A DNA stretch of 64,000 nt from Mycolicibacter minnesotensis (GCF_010731755.1 NZ_AP022589.1:2294001-2358000); one strand, 5' to 3'; counted from the stretch's first letter, positions 9,642 through 19,637 are shown. Notes: a model not told the origin generated them from the letters alone. Numbers and translations: made by a program.

Positions 9642-10928
9642 ATGGGTGCTCAGGGTTGGTTGGTCGACTTCGGAGCGTTGCCGCCCGAAATTAACTCCGG
9701 CAGAATCTATTCCGGCCCTGGATCGGCACCCATGTTCGCCGTCGCCAATGCCTGGGATGGGTTGGCCGGCGAGTTGCATTCCGCGGCCGCGTCCTATGAG
9801 ACGGTGATCTCGGATCTGACCAGTGCCGGTTGGCACGGCCCCTCGTCGGAGTCGATGGCCGCCGCGGCGGGACCGTATGCGGCGTGGCTGGCCGCCACTG
9901 CGGCACAGGCCGAGCGGACGGCCCTGCAGGCCAATTCTGCGGCGGGCGCCTACGAGGCCGCCTTTGCCGCAACAGTGCCACCGCCGGTGATCGTGGATAA
10001 CAGGATTCTCACCGCGTCACTGATCGCGACCAACATTCTGGGGCAGAACGCCGCGGCGATCGCCGCCGCCGAGGCGCATTACGCGCAGATGTGGGCCCAG
10101 GATGCCGCGGCGATGTACGGCTACGCTGGAGCCTCCGCGGCGGCGACCCAGCTGGGGGTGTTCGCCTCGCCGCCAACCACCACCGACGGCGACGGCCTCT
10201 CCGCTCAGCCGAACTCCGTGGCGTCGGCCGCCGGATCTGCGGTCGCGACTACCGCGCAATCCCTCATTGCCGGGGCTGCCGCGCCCACCTCGGCGGGGGG
10301 TGAACTGGCCGAAATCTTGGCCACGCTGACCAATCTCATCAACACGATCGCGGGGCCCTACACGCCGATTGGCGTCGCCGGTCTGCTGAAGAGCTGGTGG
10401 CAGGTCGCCATCAGCATTCCCAACCTGGGAACCGGCATACAAAGCCTGGGCCCGTTCCTCACTCCCAAGATTCCGACCGGCCTCTTGGCGCCATTGCTCT
10501 CCAGCGAATTGCTCACAACGTCATTCACGCACCTGGCGACTCCGACGGCGGCCCTAGGACGGGCGGGGCTGATCGGGTCGCTTTCCGTCCCGCAGAATTG
10601 GGCTGCGGCTGTGCCCGCGATCCGTTCGGTGACAACGGCTTTGGACGCGGGAGCGGTAGCGGCCGGTCCTGCGCTTGCCGGCGAGGCGCAGAGCGCCATG
10701 TTCGGCGAGATGGCCCTGTCGAGCGTCGTCGGGCGGGCGCTCGGAGGGGGAGCCACGGCTGCGATCGCCGGCCCGGCCGCAGCGGGAACCCAGACAAGCG
10801 GCCGCGCAGCGGGTCGCCCGGTCAGTCGCGTGCTTGCCGGCGGGCCCGGCCGTCTCACCAGTGCGGAGGTTGCCGAAGAAATCGCTACCACATCCACCGT
10901 CATCGTCATCCCGCCGAACCGGAAGTAG
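9642..10928 (+). CDS. PPE family protein (SVP-type)
   Basis: 428 residues. The start is ATG 9642, nine bases after GGAGG at 9628-9632; the longer frame to 9513 lacks support. The PPE domain occupies about residues 1-175, with Pro-Pro-Glu at 14-16 and the WxG-like WHGPSSESMAAA turn. The C-terminal half has GSLSVPQNWAAAVPAI, close to the GxxSVPxxW signature of the PPE-SVP subgroup. PPE proteins are exported by type VII secretion, usually paired with a PE protein; no PE gene is adjacent. A second PPE gene follows 25 bases downstream. Neither PPE gene is at this place in M. tuberculosis. Confidence 0.9.
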   Translation: MGAQGWLVDFGALPPEINSGRIYSGPGSAPMFAVANAWDGLAGELHSAAASYETVISDLTSAGWHGPSSESMAAAAGPYAAWLAATAAQAERTALQANSAAGAYEAAFAATVPPPVIVDNRILTASLIATNILGQNAAAIAAAEAHYAQMWAQDAAAMYGYAGASAAATQLGVFASPPTTTDGDGLSAQPNSVASAAGSAVATTAQSLIAGAAAPTSAGGELAEILATLTNLINTIAGPYTPIGVAGLLKSWWQVAISIPNLGTGIQSLGPFLTPKIPTGLLAPLLSSELLTTSFTHLATPTAALGRAGLIGSLSVPQNWAAAVPAIRSVTTALDAGAVAAGPALAGEAQSAMFGEMALSSVVGRALGGGATAAIAGPAAAGTQTSGRAAGRPVSRVLAGGPGRLTSAEVAEEIATTSTVIVIPPNRK

Positions 10929-10953
10929 CTTCCGGTCGAGGAAGGAAACAGCA

Positions 10954-12288
10954 ATGGTCCTAGGGGATTTCGCCGCGCGGACGCCGGAGGTCATCTCCGG
11001 TCAGATCCACGCCGGCCCGGGTTCTGCGTCACTGCTGGAAGCGGCAGCCGGGTGGGACCTGCTGGCTGCGGAGCTGAACTCGTCGGCGGCGTCCTACGGT
11101 GCGGTGATCGCCGGACTGGCCGGCGAGTTATGGCTGGGTCCGTCGTCGGCGTCCATGGCGGCCGCCGTCGCACCCTACGTGAGCTGGATGTCGACCACGG
11201 CTGCTCAGGCGGCGCAGGCCGCCGCCGAGGCCCGAGTCGCCGCCGCGGCCTATGAGACGGTACTGGCGGCCACGGTGCCACCGGAGATGATTGCGGCCAA
11301 CCGCAGTCAACTGGTGACGCTGCTGGCCACCAACGTGGTGGGACAGAACTCCGCGGCGATCGCAGCCACCGAAGCCCAATACGCACAGATGTGGGCGCAA
11401 GACGTCGCGGCGATGTTGGGCTACGCCACCGCATCGACCGCCACCGGAACACGGTTGAGGCTGTTCACCAAACCCCCGCAAACCAGCAGCGGCAGCGCGC
11501 AGTCGACGAATGAGCCCGGCGCTGCTGCGACGGGCCCACTGCAGTCGATCCTCGACCTCATCAACGACCTCACCGCGGGCTACAAGAGTTTCTGGGAGGC
11601 ATTGCTGGGGGCACCGGCTTCGGCCCTGTGGGAGGCGTTTTTCGGCTTCGCTCAGGCAGTGGGCAACCAAGCCACCTGGACCAACGTCGTCAACGGTACG
11701 ACCAGCTTGGGTATCGGGCAGTTCAAGAATTTCTACCGAGTACCGGTGGTCACCGTTTCGAAGTCGCCGCTACAGGCCGGTCTCACCGGGCCCGGGCTGA
11801 GACCACCCGCTGGTGGTGCCACGACGGCCGTTTCGGCCACTGCAGGCGGCGCGCCAGCGGTCGGGGCGCTGAAGGTTCCCCCGAGCTGGGCGGGCGCCGC
11901 CCCGGCGATCAGGCTGGCCTCCGCAGGTTTTCCGGTTACCGGAGCGGCAGGGTTGCCACAGACAGGGCTCGCGGCGGGACTACCCGGCGAGGCGGCATTG
12001 GGCGCTATGACAGGAGGCATGTTGGGCAGTCCGGCAGCTCGGGTGGTCAGCTCGGCCAAAGTCCCCTCGAAGGTACCCACCGCCAAGCGGCTCAAGGAGC
12101 CGGTTCAACTCGACCGGCTCATCGAATGCCTGCAGGAGCAGCCCGATGCGGTCCAGCATTGGACAGTCGATGAAGCCGGGCTCGATGACCTTGTTGCGGA
12201 GCTGACCCTGAAACCCGGGATACACGCGGTTCACGTCCTCGATGAGGAAGACGAAGCGGTGGTTCCCGGGCAATTCGGCGCGACATGA
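10954..12288 (+). CDS. PPE family protein with TPE variant motif and charged C-terminal extension
   Basis: 444 residues from ATG 10954 (MVLGDFAARTPEV), preceded by GAAGGAAA. The N-terminal domain aligns with the preceding PPE protein (GPGSASLLEAAAGWD, WLGPSSASMAAA, AQYAQMWAQDVAAMLGYA), but the eponymous motif reads Thr-Pro-Glu at residues 10-12. The SVP signature is degenerate (LKVPPSWAGAAPAI). Unusually, the last 65 or so residues form a charged segment (EPVQLDRLIECLQEQ, then acidic residues up to VVPGQFGAT) unlike the small-residue tails typical of the family. Its TGA overlaps the ATG of a secreted DUF732 gene, so the three genes form one operon. Confidence 0.85.
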   Translation: MVLGDFAARTPEVISGQIHAGPGSASLLEAAAGWDLLAAELNSSAASYGAVIAGLAGELWLGPSSASMAAAVAPYVSWMSTTAAQAAQAAAEARVAAAAYETVLAATVPPEMIAANRSQLVTLLATNVVGQNSAAIAATEAQYAQMWAQDVAAMLGYATASTATGTRLRLFTKPPQTSSGSAQSTNEPGAAATGPLQSILDLINDLTAGYKSFWEALLGAPASALWEAFFGFAQAVGNQATWTNVVNGTTSLGIGQFKNFYRVPVVTVSKSPLQAGLTGPGLRPPAGGATTAVSATAGGAPAVGALKVPPSWAGAAPAIRLASAGFPVTGAAGLPQTGLAAGLPGEAALGAMTGGMLGSPAARVVSSAKVPSKVPTAKRLKEPVQLDRLIECLQEQPDAVQHWTVDEAGLDDLVAELTLKPGIHAVHVLDEEDEAVVPGQFGAT

Positions 12289-12617
12289 TGAAGGTTCCAC
12301 TGGTGCTCATCGGTGCAGCGATATTCGGGTGCGCCGTGGCTCATGCTGAGCCCACGGGAGCAGCCGACCCGGTGGGTGACGACTCGGCCTTCCTTGCGGA
12401 ACTGCAGCAGGCAGGGATCTCCTACCCCGGGGACGACGGAGCTGTGGAGGCTGGAAAAACCGTGTGCCGGTTAGCCAACAACGGTGAAACGGCTCTGCAG
12501 GTGCTCAATGACCTGCGAGCTGCCGACCCGGAACTGAGTCTTCAGGGTGCAGCACTGTTCGTGACCATCGCCGCGCGGACCTACTGCCCGCATCAGCTCG
12601 ACGCGCTGGGTTCGTGA
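12285..12617 (+). CDS. DUF732 small secreted protein
   Basis: 110 residues. ATG 12285 overlaps the stop of the upstream PPE gene (ATGATGA). The first 21 residues form a signal peptide ending AVAHA. The mature part has the DUF732 pattern: DDSAFLAELQQAGISYPGDDGAVEAGKTVC, and later TYCPHQ, with two cysteines that probably form a disulfide. These are common mycobacterial exported proteins of unknown function. The coupling to two PPE genes suggests co-expression at the cell surface. Convergent with the next gene. Confidence 0.82.
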   Translation: MMKVPLVLIGAAIFGCAVAHAEPTGAADPVGDDSAFLAELQQAGISYPGDDGAVEAGKTVCRLANNGETALQVLNDLRAADPELSLQGAALFVTIAARTYCPHQLDALGS

Positions 12618-12627
12618 CCGGGTGTGC

Positions 12628-14085
12628 TCAACTCCCGAAAAGCCCGAAGACCGCAAGTCCCACCACCATGCCGGCCAGGTTCGCGCAGGCATTGACGGCG
12701 TCGTTGCCCATCCACCGCCAACCGGTGGACGCACGTGTCGGCGCGCCGCAGTGCAGGTTCTCCTCCACCGTGGCACCGCACGTCGCGCAGCTGAAGCGGG
12801 CCTGCATGCTGGCGCCGATCGCGGTGTCGACCAGGGAACCGAGGATTCCTGCGGCCAGCCCCACCGGCACCATCAGTACGCCGCCGAACAGGGCACCGAA
12901 TGCGCCGACGGCCAGCGCCCCCAGCACCGTTGCACCCGAACCCAGCGGAGACACCGCACCGGAGGTGCCCTTGGGCACCCGCGTCCAGGTGCGCACTGAC
13001 AGCGGCTCGTGCGCGGAGAAGCGGCCGATCTCCGAGGCCCAGGAATCGGCGATGCCAGCCGCGATCCCACCGATCGACACGGCGTACCAGAGCGGGTCAC
13101 CGGTGAACGCATAGCCGATCACCGGGACCAGCACCGGCAGGCCGGCGTTCACCGCCACCTGGCTCAAGCTGCGCATACCTGTGGCCCGGGTGGGCCGACG
13201 GTACGCGGTGAGCAGGCTGGTCAGCGAGAAGAACACGGCGGCCGGGATGATCCACGGCCACCCGCCCAAGCCGACTGCCACACCGGCGATCAGGCCCCCG
13301 CCCAGCGCGCCCGGTAGATCCAGCCACCGCATCCGCAGCATGAACGGCACAATGGCGCAGCCGAACGCCAACGCGGCCAGCCACCGCAGCGCGTCGTCGG
13401 TGGACAGATCCCGCGCTACGTGCAGCAACAGGGCAACCCACGGCGTGATCAGCAGGTTGTCTGCGGCCGGCAACACCAGCAGCTCAACAGCGGCGGTGGT
13501 GATCGCGACGAAAAGTGAAACCGAGACCGCCATGAACGTGTTCAGCTCCAGGCCGAACCGGCAGAACGCCCACGACACGGCGAAGGCGATGACGACGAAG
13601 CCGAGCGACCCCTCCAGGGAGCGCACTCCGCCGCCGGCCTCGACCCGATGTCTGCCGTATCGATCGCCGATCAGCGCGGCACCGGCGTCGGCCAGTCCCA
13701 GCACCAGGACACCCGCCGCGATGGCGATCCGGTCCGGCCAGAACGCCAGCACCGCGATCAAGGCCCCGGCGGCAAAACCCACCAACCCGTAGTCGCGGGA
13801 CCGGGTGCCGTCGAAGACACCCGGCACCGGGATGAGGCCCCGCTCGACGATGATCGTCAACGCCACCGTCGCGGCGGCCAACACGCCCGCCACCACGGCT
13901 CCGTGCGACAACTGAAACGCGGCCAGCGCAGCGAACACCCCACACAACGCGTGCGGGATCTTGCGGGTGACCAGTGGCCCGGCCCCGCGCCGGGCCAGGG
14001 CTCGTCCCACGACGATCAGTACTGCTGCGATCAGCAGGACCCCGCCGCCGGCGACGGCCAGGTCATGGCTCACGGGAGTGGTCAC
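12628..14085 (-). CDS. Fusion membrane protein: VTE5/SEC59-type CTP-dependent kinase half and DUF92/VTE6-type half
   Basis: 485 residues with about a dozen hydrophobic helices. The N-terminal half carries motifs of the CTP-dependent lipid kinase family (dolichol kinase SEC59, phytol kinase VTE5, DGK1): RKIPHALCG near residue 41, then LGLADAGAALIGDRYGRHR and RSLEGSLGFV near 130-160. The C-terminal half, from about residue 240, matches DUF92 (plant VTE6, TMEM19): RSLSQVAVNAGLPVLVPVIG, ADSWASEIGRFS, RVPKGTSGAVSPLGSGAT. VTE5 phosphorylates phytol and VTE6 adds the second phosphate, so one polypeptide could turn a prenol into its diphosphate. That function is inference. GTG start, 6 bases after the stop of the CMD-family gene, so probably in the ramB transcript. 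Rv0463 occupies this position in M. tuberculosis. Confidence 0.75.
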   Translation of the reverse strand: MTTPVSHDLAVAGGGVLLIAAVLIVVGRALARRGAGPLVTRKIPHALCGVFAALAAFQLSHGAVVAGVLAAATVALTIIVERGLIPVPGVFDGTRSRDYGLVGFAAGALIAVLAFWPDRIAIAAGVLVLGLADAGAALIGDRYGRHRVEAGGGVRSLEGSLGFVVIAFAVSWAFCRFGLELNTFMAVSVSLFVAITTAAVELLVLPAADNLLITPWVALLLHVARDLSTDDALRWLAALAFGCAIVPFMLRMRWLDLPGALGGGLIAGVAVGLGGWPWIIPAAVFFSLTSLLTAYRRPTRATGMRSLSQVAVNAGLPVLVPVIGYAFTGDPLWYAVSIGGIAAGIADSWASEIGRFSAHEPLSVRTWTRVPKGTSGAVSPLGSGATVLGALAVGAFGALFGGVLMVPVGLAAGILGSLVDTAIGASMQARFSCATCGATVEENLHCGAPTRASTGWRWMGNDAVNACANLAGMVVGLAVFGLFGS

Positions 14086-14091
14086 GCAGTA

Positions 14092-14631
14092 CTACTCATC
14101 GAAGTCCAACGGCACCCGCAATGCGCTCAGGGTGGCGGCCAATGCGTCGTACTGGCTGGTCAGCATCACGAACTCGATCAGCCGAGGGCGATCGAGGTGG
14201 GTGGCCAGTTGGCCCCAGGTCGCATCGGAGAGGGTCCGGGTCTGCACCAGTTCGTCGACCGCGGTGAGCAGGATGTGCTGGCGGTCGGTGAGTCCGGCCG
14301 CGCCGGGGCCTTCGAAGATCAACGCCTGGGTGGCGTCGTCGAGACCGACCGCCCGGCCCATCCGACGGTGGTGCTGCAGTTCGTACTGGCTGTCGCGCAG
14401 GTGGCCGACTCGCAAGATCACCAGCTCGGTGTCGCGGTTAGGGAGCTTGCCGCCGCGCATGAGTACTCCGCCGAACGGCAACCAGGACCACATCAGCCGC
14501 CGGTGCTGTCCCAGCGTGGTGAACAGGTGCGCACGGGGCACACGTTGACGCAGCGCGATGACCTTACAGACCAGCCAGTTGGCGGCACCGAGGTCGCGCA
14601 GGCCGGGAGATTCAGGAATGCGAACAGTCAC
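14092..14631 (-). CDS. Carboxymuconolactone decarboxylase / AhpD-like family protein (Rv0464c orthologue)
   Basis: 179 residues with GTG start overlapping the ramB stop (GTGA), so translationally coupled to ramB. The helical core ANWLVCKVIALRQRVPRAHLFTTLG is followed by LPNRDTELVILRVGHLRDSQYELQHHRRMG, the family's helix that usually bears CxxC or acid/His residues. Here the motif reads SQYELQHH, lacking the AhpD CxxC, so a thiol peroxidase role is unlikely. Position and order after ramB match Rv0464c. Reaction unknown. Confidence 0.83.
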   Translation of the reverse strand: MTVRIPESPGLRDLGAANWLVCKVIALRQRVPRAHLFTTLGQHRRLMWSWLPFGGVLMRGGKLPNRDTELVILRVGHLRDSQYELQHHRRMGRAVGLDDATQALIFEGPGAAGLTDRQHILLTAVDELVQTRTLSDATWGQLATHLDRPRLIEFVMLTSQYDALAATLSALRVPLDFDE

Positions 14632-16055
14632 CGCTGTTGCTTTACCAGATACGGCGAGACGGTGCTGCGATGTTCGTTGAGATCCAGGTCACGGCCTAAA
14701 GCGGGGAAGGCCCGCTGCGGGCAGTTGTCGTGGTCGCACACGCGGCAGCCCACCCCGATCGGGGTGGCTGGAACATCGTGGCCGGCCGCCAGATCCAGGC
14801 CCTCGGAGTAGACCAGCCGGTGGGCGTGGCGCAGTTCGCAGCCGAGCCCGATCGCAAAAGTCTTGTCGGGCTGTCCCCAGCGGGACGCGCGGCGTTCGAC
14901 GGTGCGCGCCACCCACATGTATTTTCGGCCGTCGGGCATCTCAGCGATCTGCACCAGGATTTTGCCTGGATTGCCGAAAGTCTCGTAGACGTTCCACAAC
15001 GGGCAGGTGCCTCCGCTAGAGGAGAAATGAAAGCCGGTGGCGGACTGACGCTTTGACATGTTTCCGGCTCTATCGACCCGGACGAAGGAGAAGGGCACCC
15101 CGCGCATCGACGGCCGCTGCAGGGTGGACAATCGGTGAGCGATCGTCTCGTAGCTGACCCGGTAGAACGCCGAGAGTCGTTCGATGTCGTAGCGGAAAGT
15201 CTCGGCGCTGTCGTGGAATTGTCCGTAGGGCAACACGATTGCCGCGGCGAAGTAGTTGGCCAGTCCGAGGCGGGCCAGCGTGCGCGCATCTTTCGAGGTG
15301 AACTTGCCCTCGTCGACCATGGTTGAGATCTGGCCGTCGAATTCCAGGTATGCCAGCTCGGCGGCCATCTTGAAGACGCGCTGCCCCCAAGACAGGTGGT
15401 TGGAGATGTCCAGAGTCCGGGTGCCCGCGTCGTAGCGGTGCAGCACCGTCTCGCCCAGGTCGATTCGACGGTTGATGTGCACCCCGTGCACCTCGGTGAG
15501 TCGATTGGCCAGTTCGACCGCTAACTCGCCTTGGTGCCTGCGCATCCGGGTCGCCAGTTCCTCGGCGGCGGTGTCGAGTTCGTGCAGGTAGTTCTGGCGT
15601 TGGTAGAAGTAGTCCCGAACCTCTTCGTGCGGCATGGTGATAGCGCCGGTGCCACTGCCGTCGGAGAAGCGTTCCTCGGTGGCAGCAGCCAGCTGGGCTG
15701 AGGTGTTGCGGTACCGACGGTGCAGGTTGACCATCGCGCGCGCCAATTTGGGGTGGGTGCTGACCAATTCGGCCACCTCGGCCAGATCCACGTCGATGTC
15801 GAGGTCGCGATCCATCGCGACTTCACGTAACTCCGCCACCAGCCGGGTGTCGTCTTGGGAGGAGAAGAAACTGGCGTCCACCCCGAAGACTTCGGCAATG
15901 CGCAGGAGCACTGCGACGGTCAGTGGGCGAACATCATGTTCGATCTGGTTGAGGTAGCTCGGCGAGATCTCCAACATCTGCGCCAGAGCAGCCTGGCTGA
16001 ACCCGCGCTCGCTGCGCAATTGGCGCACCCGGGAGCCGACGTACGTCTTGGCCAC
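14628..16055 (-). CDS. ramB: RamB, XRE-family regulator of the glyoxylate shunt
   Basis: 475 residues from the GTG at 16055 (VAKTYVGSRV), essentially the length of Rv0465c; the open frame to 16292 is an overrun into the divergent gene. N-terminal helix-turn-helix at about residues 10-65 (GFSQAALAQMLEISPSYLNQIEHDVRPL), central IrrE/ImmA-like domain (ELAYLEFDG), and a C-terminal ScfR/DUF2083-type domain with the cysteine cluster GVGCRVCDHDNCPQRAF. RamB controls isocitrate lyase according to carbon source in corynebacteria and M. tuberculosis. The gene is divergent from the thioesterase with an 85-base shared promoter region, and icl lies 1.2 kb beyond on the plus strand. Confidence 0.93.
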   Translation of the reverse strand: MAKTYVGSRVRQLRSERGFSQAALAQMLEISPSYLNQIEHDVRPLTVAVLLRIAEVFGVDASFFSSQDDTRLVAELREVAMDRDLDIDVDLAEVAELVSTHPKLARAMVNLHRRYRNTSAQLAAATEERFSDGSGTGAITMPHEEVRDYFYQRQNYLHELDTAAEELATRMRRHQGELAVELANRLTEVHGVHINRRIDLGETVLHRYDAGTRTLDISNHLSWGQRVFKMAAELAYLEFDGQISTMVDEGKFTSKDARTLARLGLANYFAAAIVLPYGQFHDSAETFRYDIERLSAFYRVSYETIAHRLSTLQRPSMRGVPFSFVRVDRAGNMSKRQSATGFHFSSSGGTCPLWNVYETFGNPGKILVQIAEMPDGRKYMWVARTVERRASRWGQPDKTFAIGLGCELRHAHRLVYSEGLDLAAGHDVPATPIGVGCRVCDHDNCPQRAFPALGRDLDLNEHRSTVSPYLVKQQR

Positions 16056-16140
16056 CACGCTGACCCTACCCGCTGTGAAGGCCGCATTCGCATTGTTGGC
16101 ATGGCATGATCCGCGCAGGCAAAGACATACGGGAGCATCG

Positions 16141-16956
16141 ATGCAACAAACACAGGAGTCGACCGGCCTCGCCAAGGCTCTGATGCCGGTACCGGACCCC
16201 CATCCCGACGTGTTCGACCGCCAGTGGCCGCTTCGGGTCGCCGATATCGACCGGCTGGGTCGCCTGCGGATGGACGCGGCCGCCCGCCACATTCAGGACA
16301 TCGGCCAGGATCAGTTGCGCGAGGGCGGATTTCAGGAGACGCATCCGCTGTGGATCGTTCGGCGCACCATGATGGATCTGATCGCGCCGATCGAGTTCCA
16401 GGACATGCTGCGGATGCGCCGCTGGTGCTCGGGTACTTCCAACCGTTGGTGCGAGATGCGGGTCCGAATCGATGGCCGTAAGGGCGGTCTGATCGAATCC
16501 GAGGCATTCTGGATCAACATCAACCGTGAGACCCAGGGGCCGGCGCGCATCTCCGAGGACTTTCTGGCCAGGCTCAAGCGCACCACCAGCATCGACCGGC
16601 TGCGCTGGAAGGCCTACCTCAAGGCCGGTGGTCGTGAGGACGCGGATGCGATCCATGAGTACCCGCTGCGATTCACCGACATCGACCTGTTCGACCACAT
16701 GAACAACTCGGTGTATTGGACCGTGGTCGAGGACTACCTGTCGAGTTATCCCGAGCTGCTCGCCGCGCCGCTGCGCGTCACGCTGGAACACGACGCCGCC
16801 GTCGCGCTGGGCGACAAACTAGAGATCGTCTGCCATGTCCACCCGGCCGGGTCGACGGAGATGTTCGGGCCCGAACTGGTCGATCGCACTGTTAGAACGC
16901 TCACATACCTGGTGGGTGACGAGGTCAAGGCGCTCGCCGCGATCTTCTCGCTGTAA
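16141..16956 (+). CDS. Acyl-ACP thioesterase (Rv0466 orthologue)
   Basis: 271 residues. ATG 16141 has GGGAG at 16131-16135. Two hotdog folds in tandem as in FatA-type thioesterases: the first from WPLRVADIDRLGRLRMDAAARHIQDIGQDQL with RRWCSGTSNRWCEMRVRIDG, the second from YPLRFTDIDLFDHMNNSVYW, where the Asp/Asn/His cluster is catalytic in the family. It should hydrolyse acyl-ACP to free fatty acid in the cytosol. It lies between ramB and icl exactly as Rv0466 does. The extra N-terminal residues before MPVPDPHPDVFD are low in conservation, so an internal ATG at 16180 cannot be excluded. Confidence 0.88.
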   Translation: MQQTQESTGLAKALMPVPDPHPDVFDRQWPLRVADIDRLGRLRMDAAARHIQDIGQDQLREGGFQETHPLWIVRRTMMDLIAPIEFQDMLRMRRWCSGTSNRWCEMRVRIDGRKGGLIESEAFWININRETQGPARISEDFLARLKRTTSIDRLRWKAYLKAGGREDADAIHEYPLRFTDIDLFDHMNNSVYWTVVEDYLSSYPELLAAPLRVTLEHDAAVALGDKLEIVCHVHPAGSTEMFGPELVDRTVRTLTYLVGDEVKALAAIFSL

Positions 16957-17267
16957 CACGTTCTAGTCAGTACGAGCGTACTGCTAAAACCGGCGCTGAC
17001 CTGTGAGGATATGTTACCGACCGGTAGCTTTTCTGTCGTTTTCACGACGAATTGTCCCGACCGTTCTTTGCAACCTTAGCAATTAGTCGCTGATGCATGG
17101 CTGAAATTGGCAATGGAAACGGCTGGACCTGGGGAGATGTGCTGTGCCAAGGTCGCATTAACACACCAGTGAATCGTTCGGGGTGTTAGCAAAGGCGGGA
17201 AGGGGAGCGCAGCGCGCTTCACTCGCCCACCAGCCCCGACGATCGAGAACGCAAAGGAGCGGATCCT
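16957..17267. promoter_or_regulatory. icl promoter region with RamB-like box
   Basis: A 311-base gene-free stretch before icl. At 17064-17084 the sequence TTCTTTGCAACCTTAGCAATT contains CTTTGCAA (17066-17073), which matches the core of the RamB operator described in corynebacteria (CTTTGCAAA) in eight of nine positions, followed by a related TTAGCAA half. The icl ribosome binding site AAAGGAG lies at 17252-17258. The local composition is AT-richer than its surroundings. Assigning the box to RamB is inference, helped by ramB lying close by. Confidence 0.4.
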
Positions 17268-18554
<1,287 letters not shown>

Positions 18555-18677
18555 GCCGAGTGGCGCCAGCCACGAGGCGAAGTGGAACCGAAGGTGTGAG
18601 CCACTGAGCCTTACTAGCGGTAAAGACATTTCCCGCGGTGGAAGTCGGATTGCGCCGCGGGGGAGTTGACAGCGCAG

Positions 18678-18704
18678 GCCCCGCCCAGCCAGCCTGGGCG
18701 GGGC
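18678..18704 (+). terminator. Intrinsic terminator after icl
   Basis: A perfect 11-base-pair GC stem, GCCCCGCCCAG pairing with CTGGGCGGGGC, with a 5-base loop, followed by TTGTTG. It lies 124 bases after the icl stop and 31 bases before the fadB2 start. The weak T-tract is typical of mycobacterial terminators. Confidence 0.7.
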
Positions 18705-18735
18705 TTGTTGCTGCGTGTTGACGGAAAGGGAGACA

Positions 18736-19590
18736 GTGTCGATCCAACGAGTGGGTGTTATCGGGGCCGGGCAGATGGGCGCCGGGATCGCTGAGGTTTC
18801 GGCACGTGCCGGTGTCGAGGTGAAGGTCTTTGAGACCACCGAAGCGCTGGTCACCGCGGGCCGCAATCGGATCGTCAAGTCGCTGGACCGCGGTGTGAGC
18901 GCCGGCAAGATCACCGAGCGTGAGCGTGACGACGCCGTGGGCAACCTGACCTTCACCACCGACCTCGGCGACCTGGCGGATCGGCAGTTGGTGATCGAGG
19001 CGGTCATCGAAGACGACACCGTCAAGTCGAAGATCTTCGCCGAGCTTGACCGGGTGATCACCGACCCGGACGCCGTGTTGGCATCGAACACCTCATCCAT
19101 TCCGATCATGAAGATCGCGGCCGCCACGCAAAACCCGAAGCGCGTGCTGGGCCTGCATTTCTTCAACCCGGTACCGGTACTGCCGCTGGTCGAGTTGGTC
19201 AGCACCCTGGTCACCGACCCCGCCGCTGCCGACCGCACCGAGCAGTTCGCCAGCGCGGTGCTGGGCAAGCAGGTGGTGCGCTGCTCGGACCGGTCCGGTT
19301 TCGTGGTCAACGCCTTGCTGGTGCCCTACCTGCTGTCGGCGGTTCGCATGCTGGAGTCCGGATTCGCCACCGTCGAGGACATTGACAAGGCCATCGTCGC
19401 GGGGCTGTCGCACCCGATGGGCCCGCTGCGACTGTCCGACCTGGTCGGCCTGGACACCCTGAAGCTGATCGCGGACAAGATGTACGAAGAGTTCAAGGAA
19501 CCGCTCTACGCCGCACCGCCGCTGCTGTTGCGCATGGTCGAGGCCGGCCAGCTCGGTAAGAAGTCCGGCCGGGGTTTCTACACCTACTGA
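18736..19590 (+). CDS. fadB2: 3-hydroxybutyryl-CoA dehydrogenase
   Basis: 284 residues. I start at GTG 18736 (MSIQRVGVIGAGQMG) after GGAAAGGGAG at 18723-18732; the ORF could extend seven codons further. The Rossmann motif GAGQMGAGIAEVSA is at the N terminus, SNTSSIPIM and LGLHFFNPVPVLPLVELV contain the catalytic His-Glu region, and the C-terminal domain ends KKSGRGFYTY. It oxidises 3-hydroxybutyryl-CoA with NAD(P) and can run in the reductive direction. It matches Rv0468. A terminator separates it from icl. The following umaA-pcaA genes of M. tuberculosis are missing here. Confidence 0.93.
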   Translation: MSIQRVGVIGAGQMGAGIAEVSARAGVEVKVFETTEALVTAGRNRIVKSLDRGVSAGKITERERDDAVGNLTFTTDLGDLADRQLVIEAVIEDDTVKSKIFAELDRVITDPDAVLASNTSSIPIMKIAAATQNPKRVLGLHFFNPVPVLPLVELVSTLVTDPAAADRTEQFASAVLGKQVVRCSDRSGFVVNALLVPYLLSAVRMLESGFATVEDIDKAIVAGLSHPMGPLRLSDLVGLDTLKLIADKMYEEFKEPLYAAPPLLLRMVEAGQLGKKSGRGFYTY

Positions 19591-19619
19591 TCCTGCCGAT
19601 CGGCGATTCGCGGCGGGGC

Positions 19620-19637
19620 CTGACGCCCAGGCGTCAG
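19620..19637. terminator. Candidate bidirectional hairpin between convergent genes
   Basis: CTGACGCC-CA-GGCGTCAG is a perfect inverted repeat with 8-base arms, placed 30 bases after fadB2 and covering the stop codon of the convergent secreted-protein gene. No T-tract is present and the 2-base loop means the inner pairs must open, so termination is only a candidate role. Confidence 0.35.
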
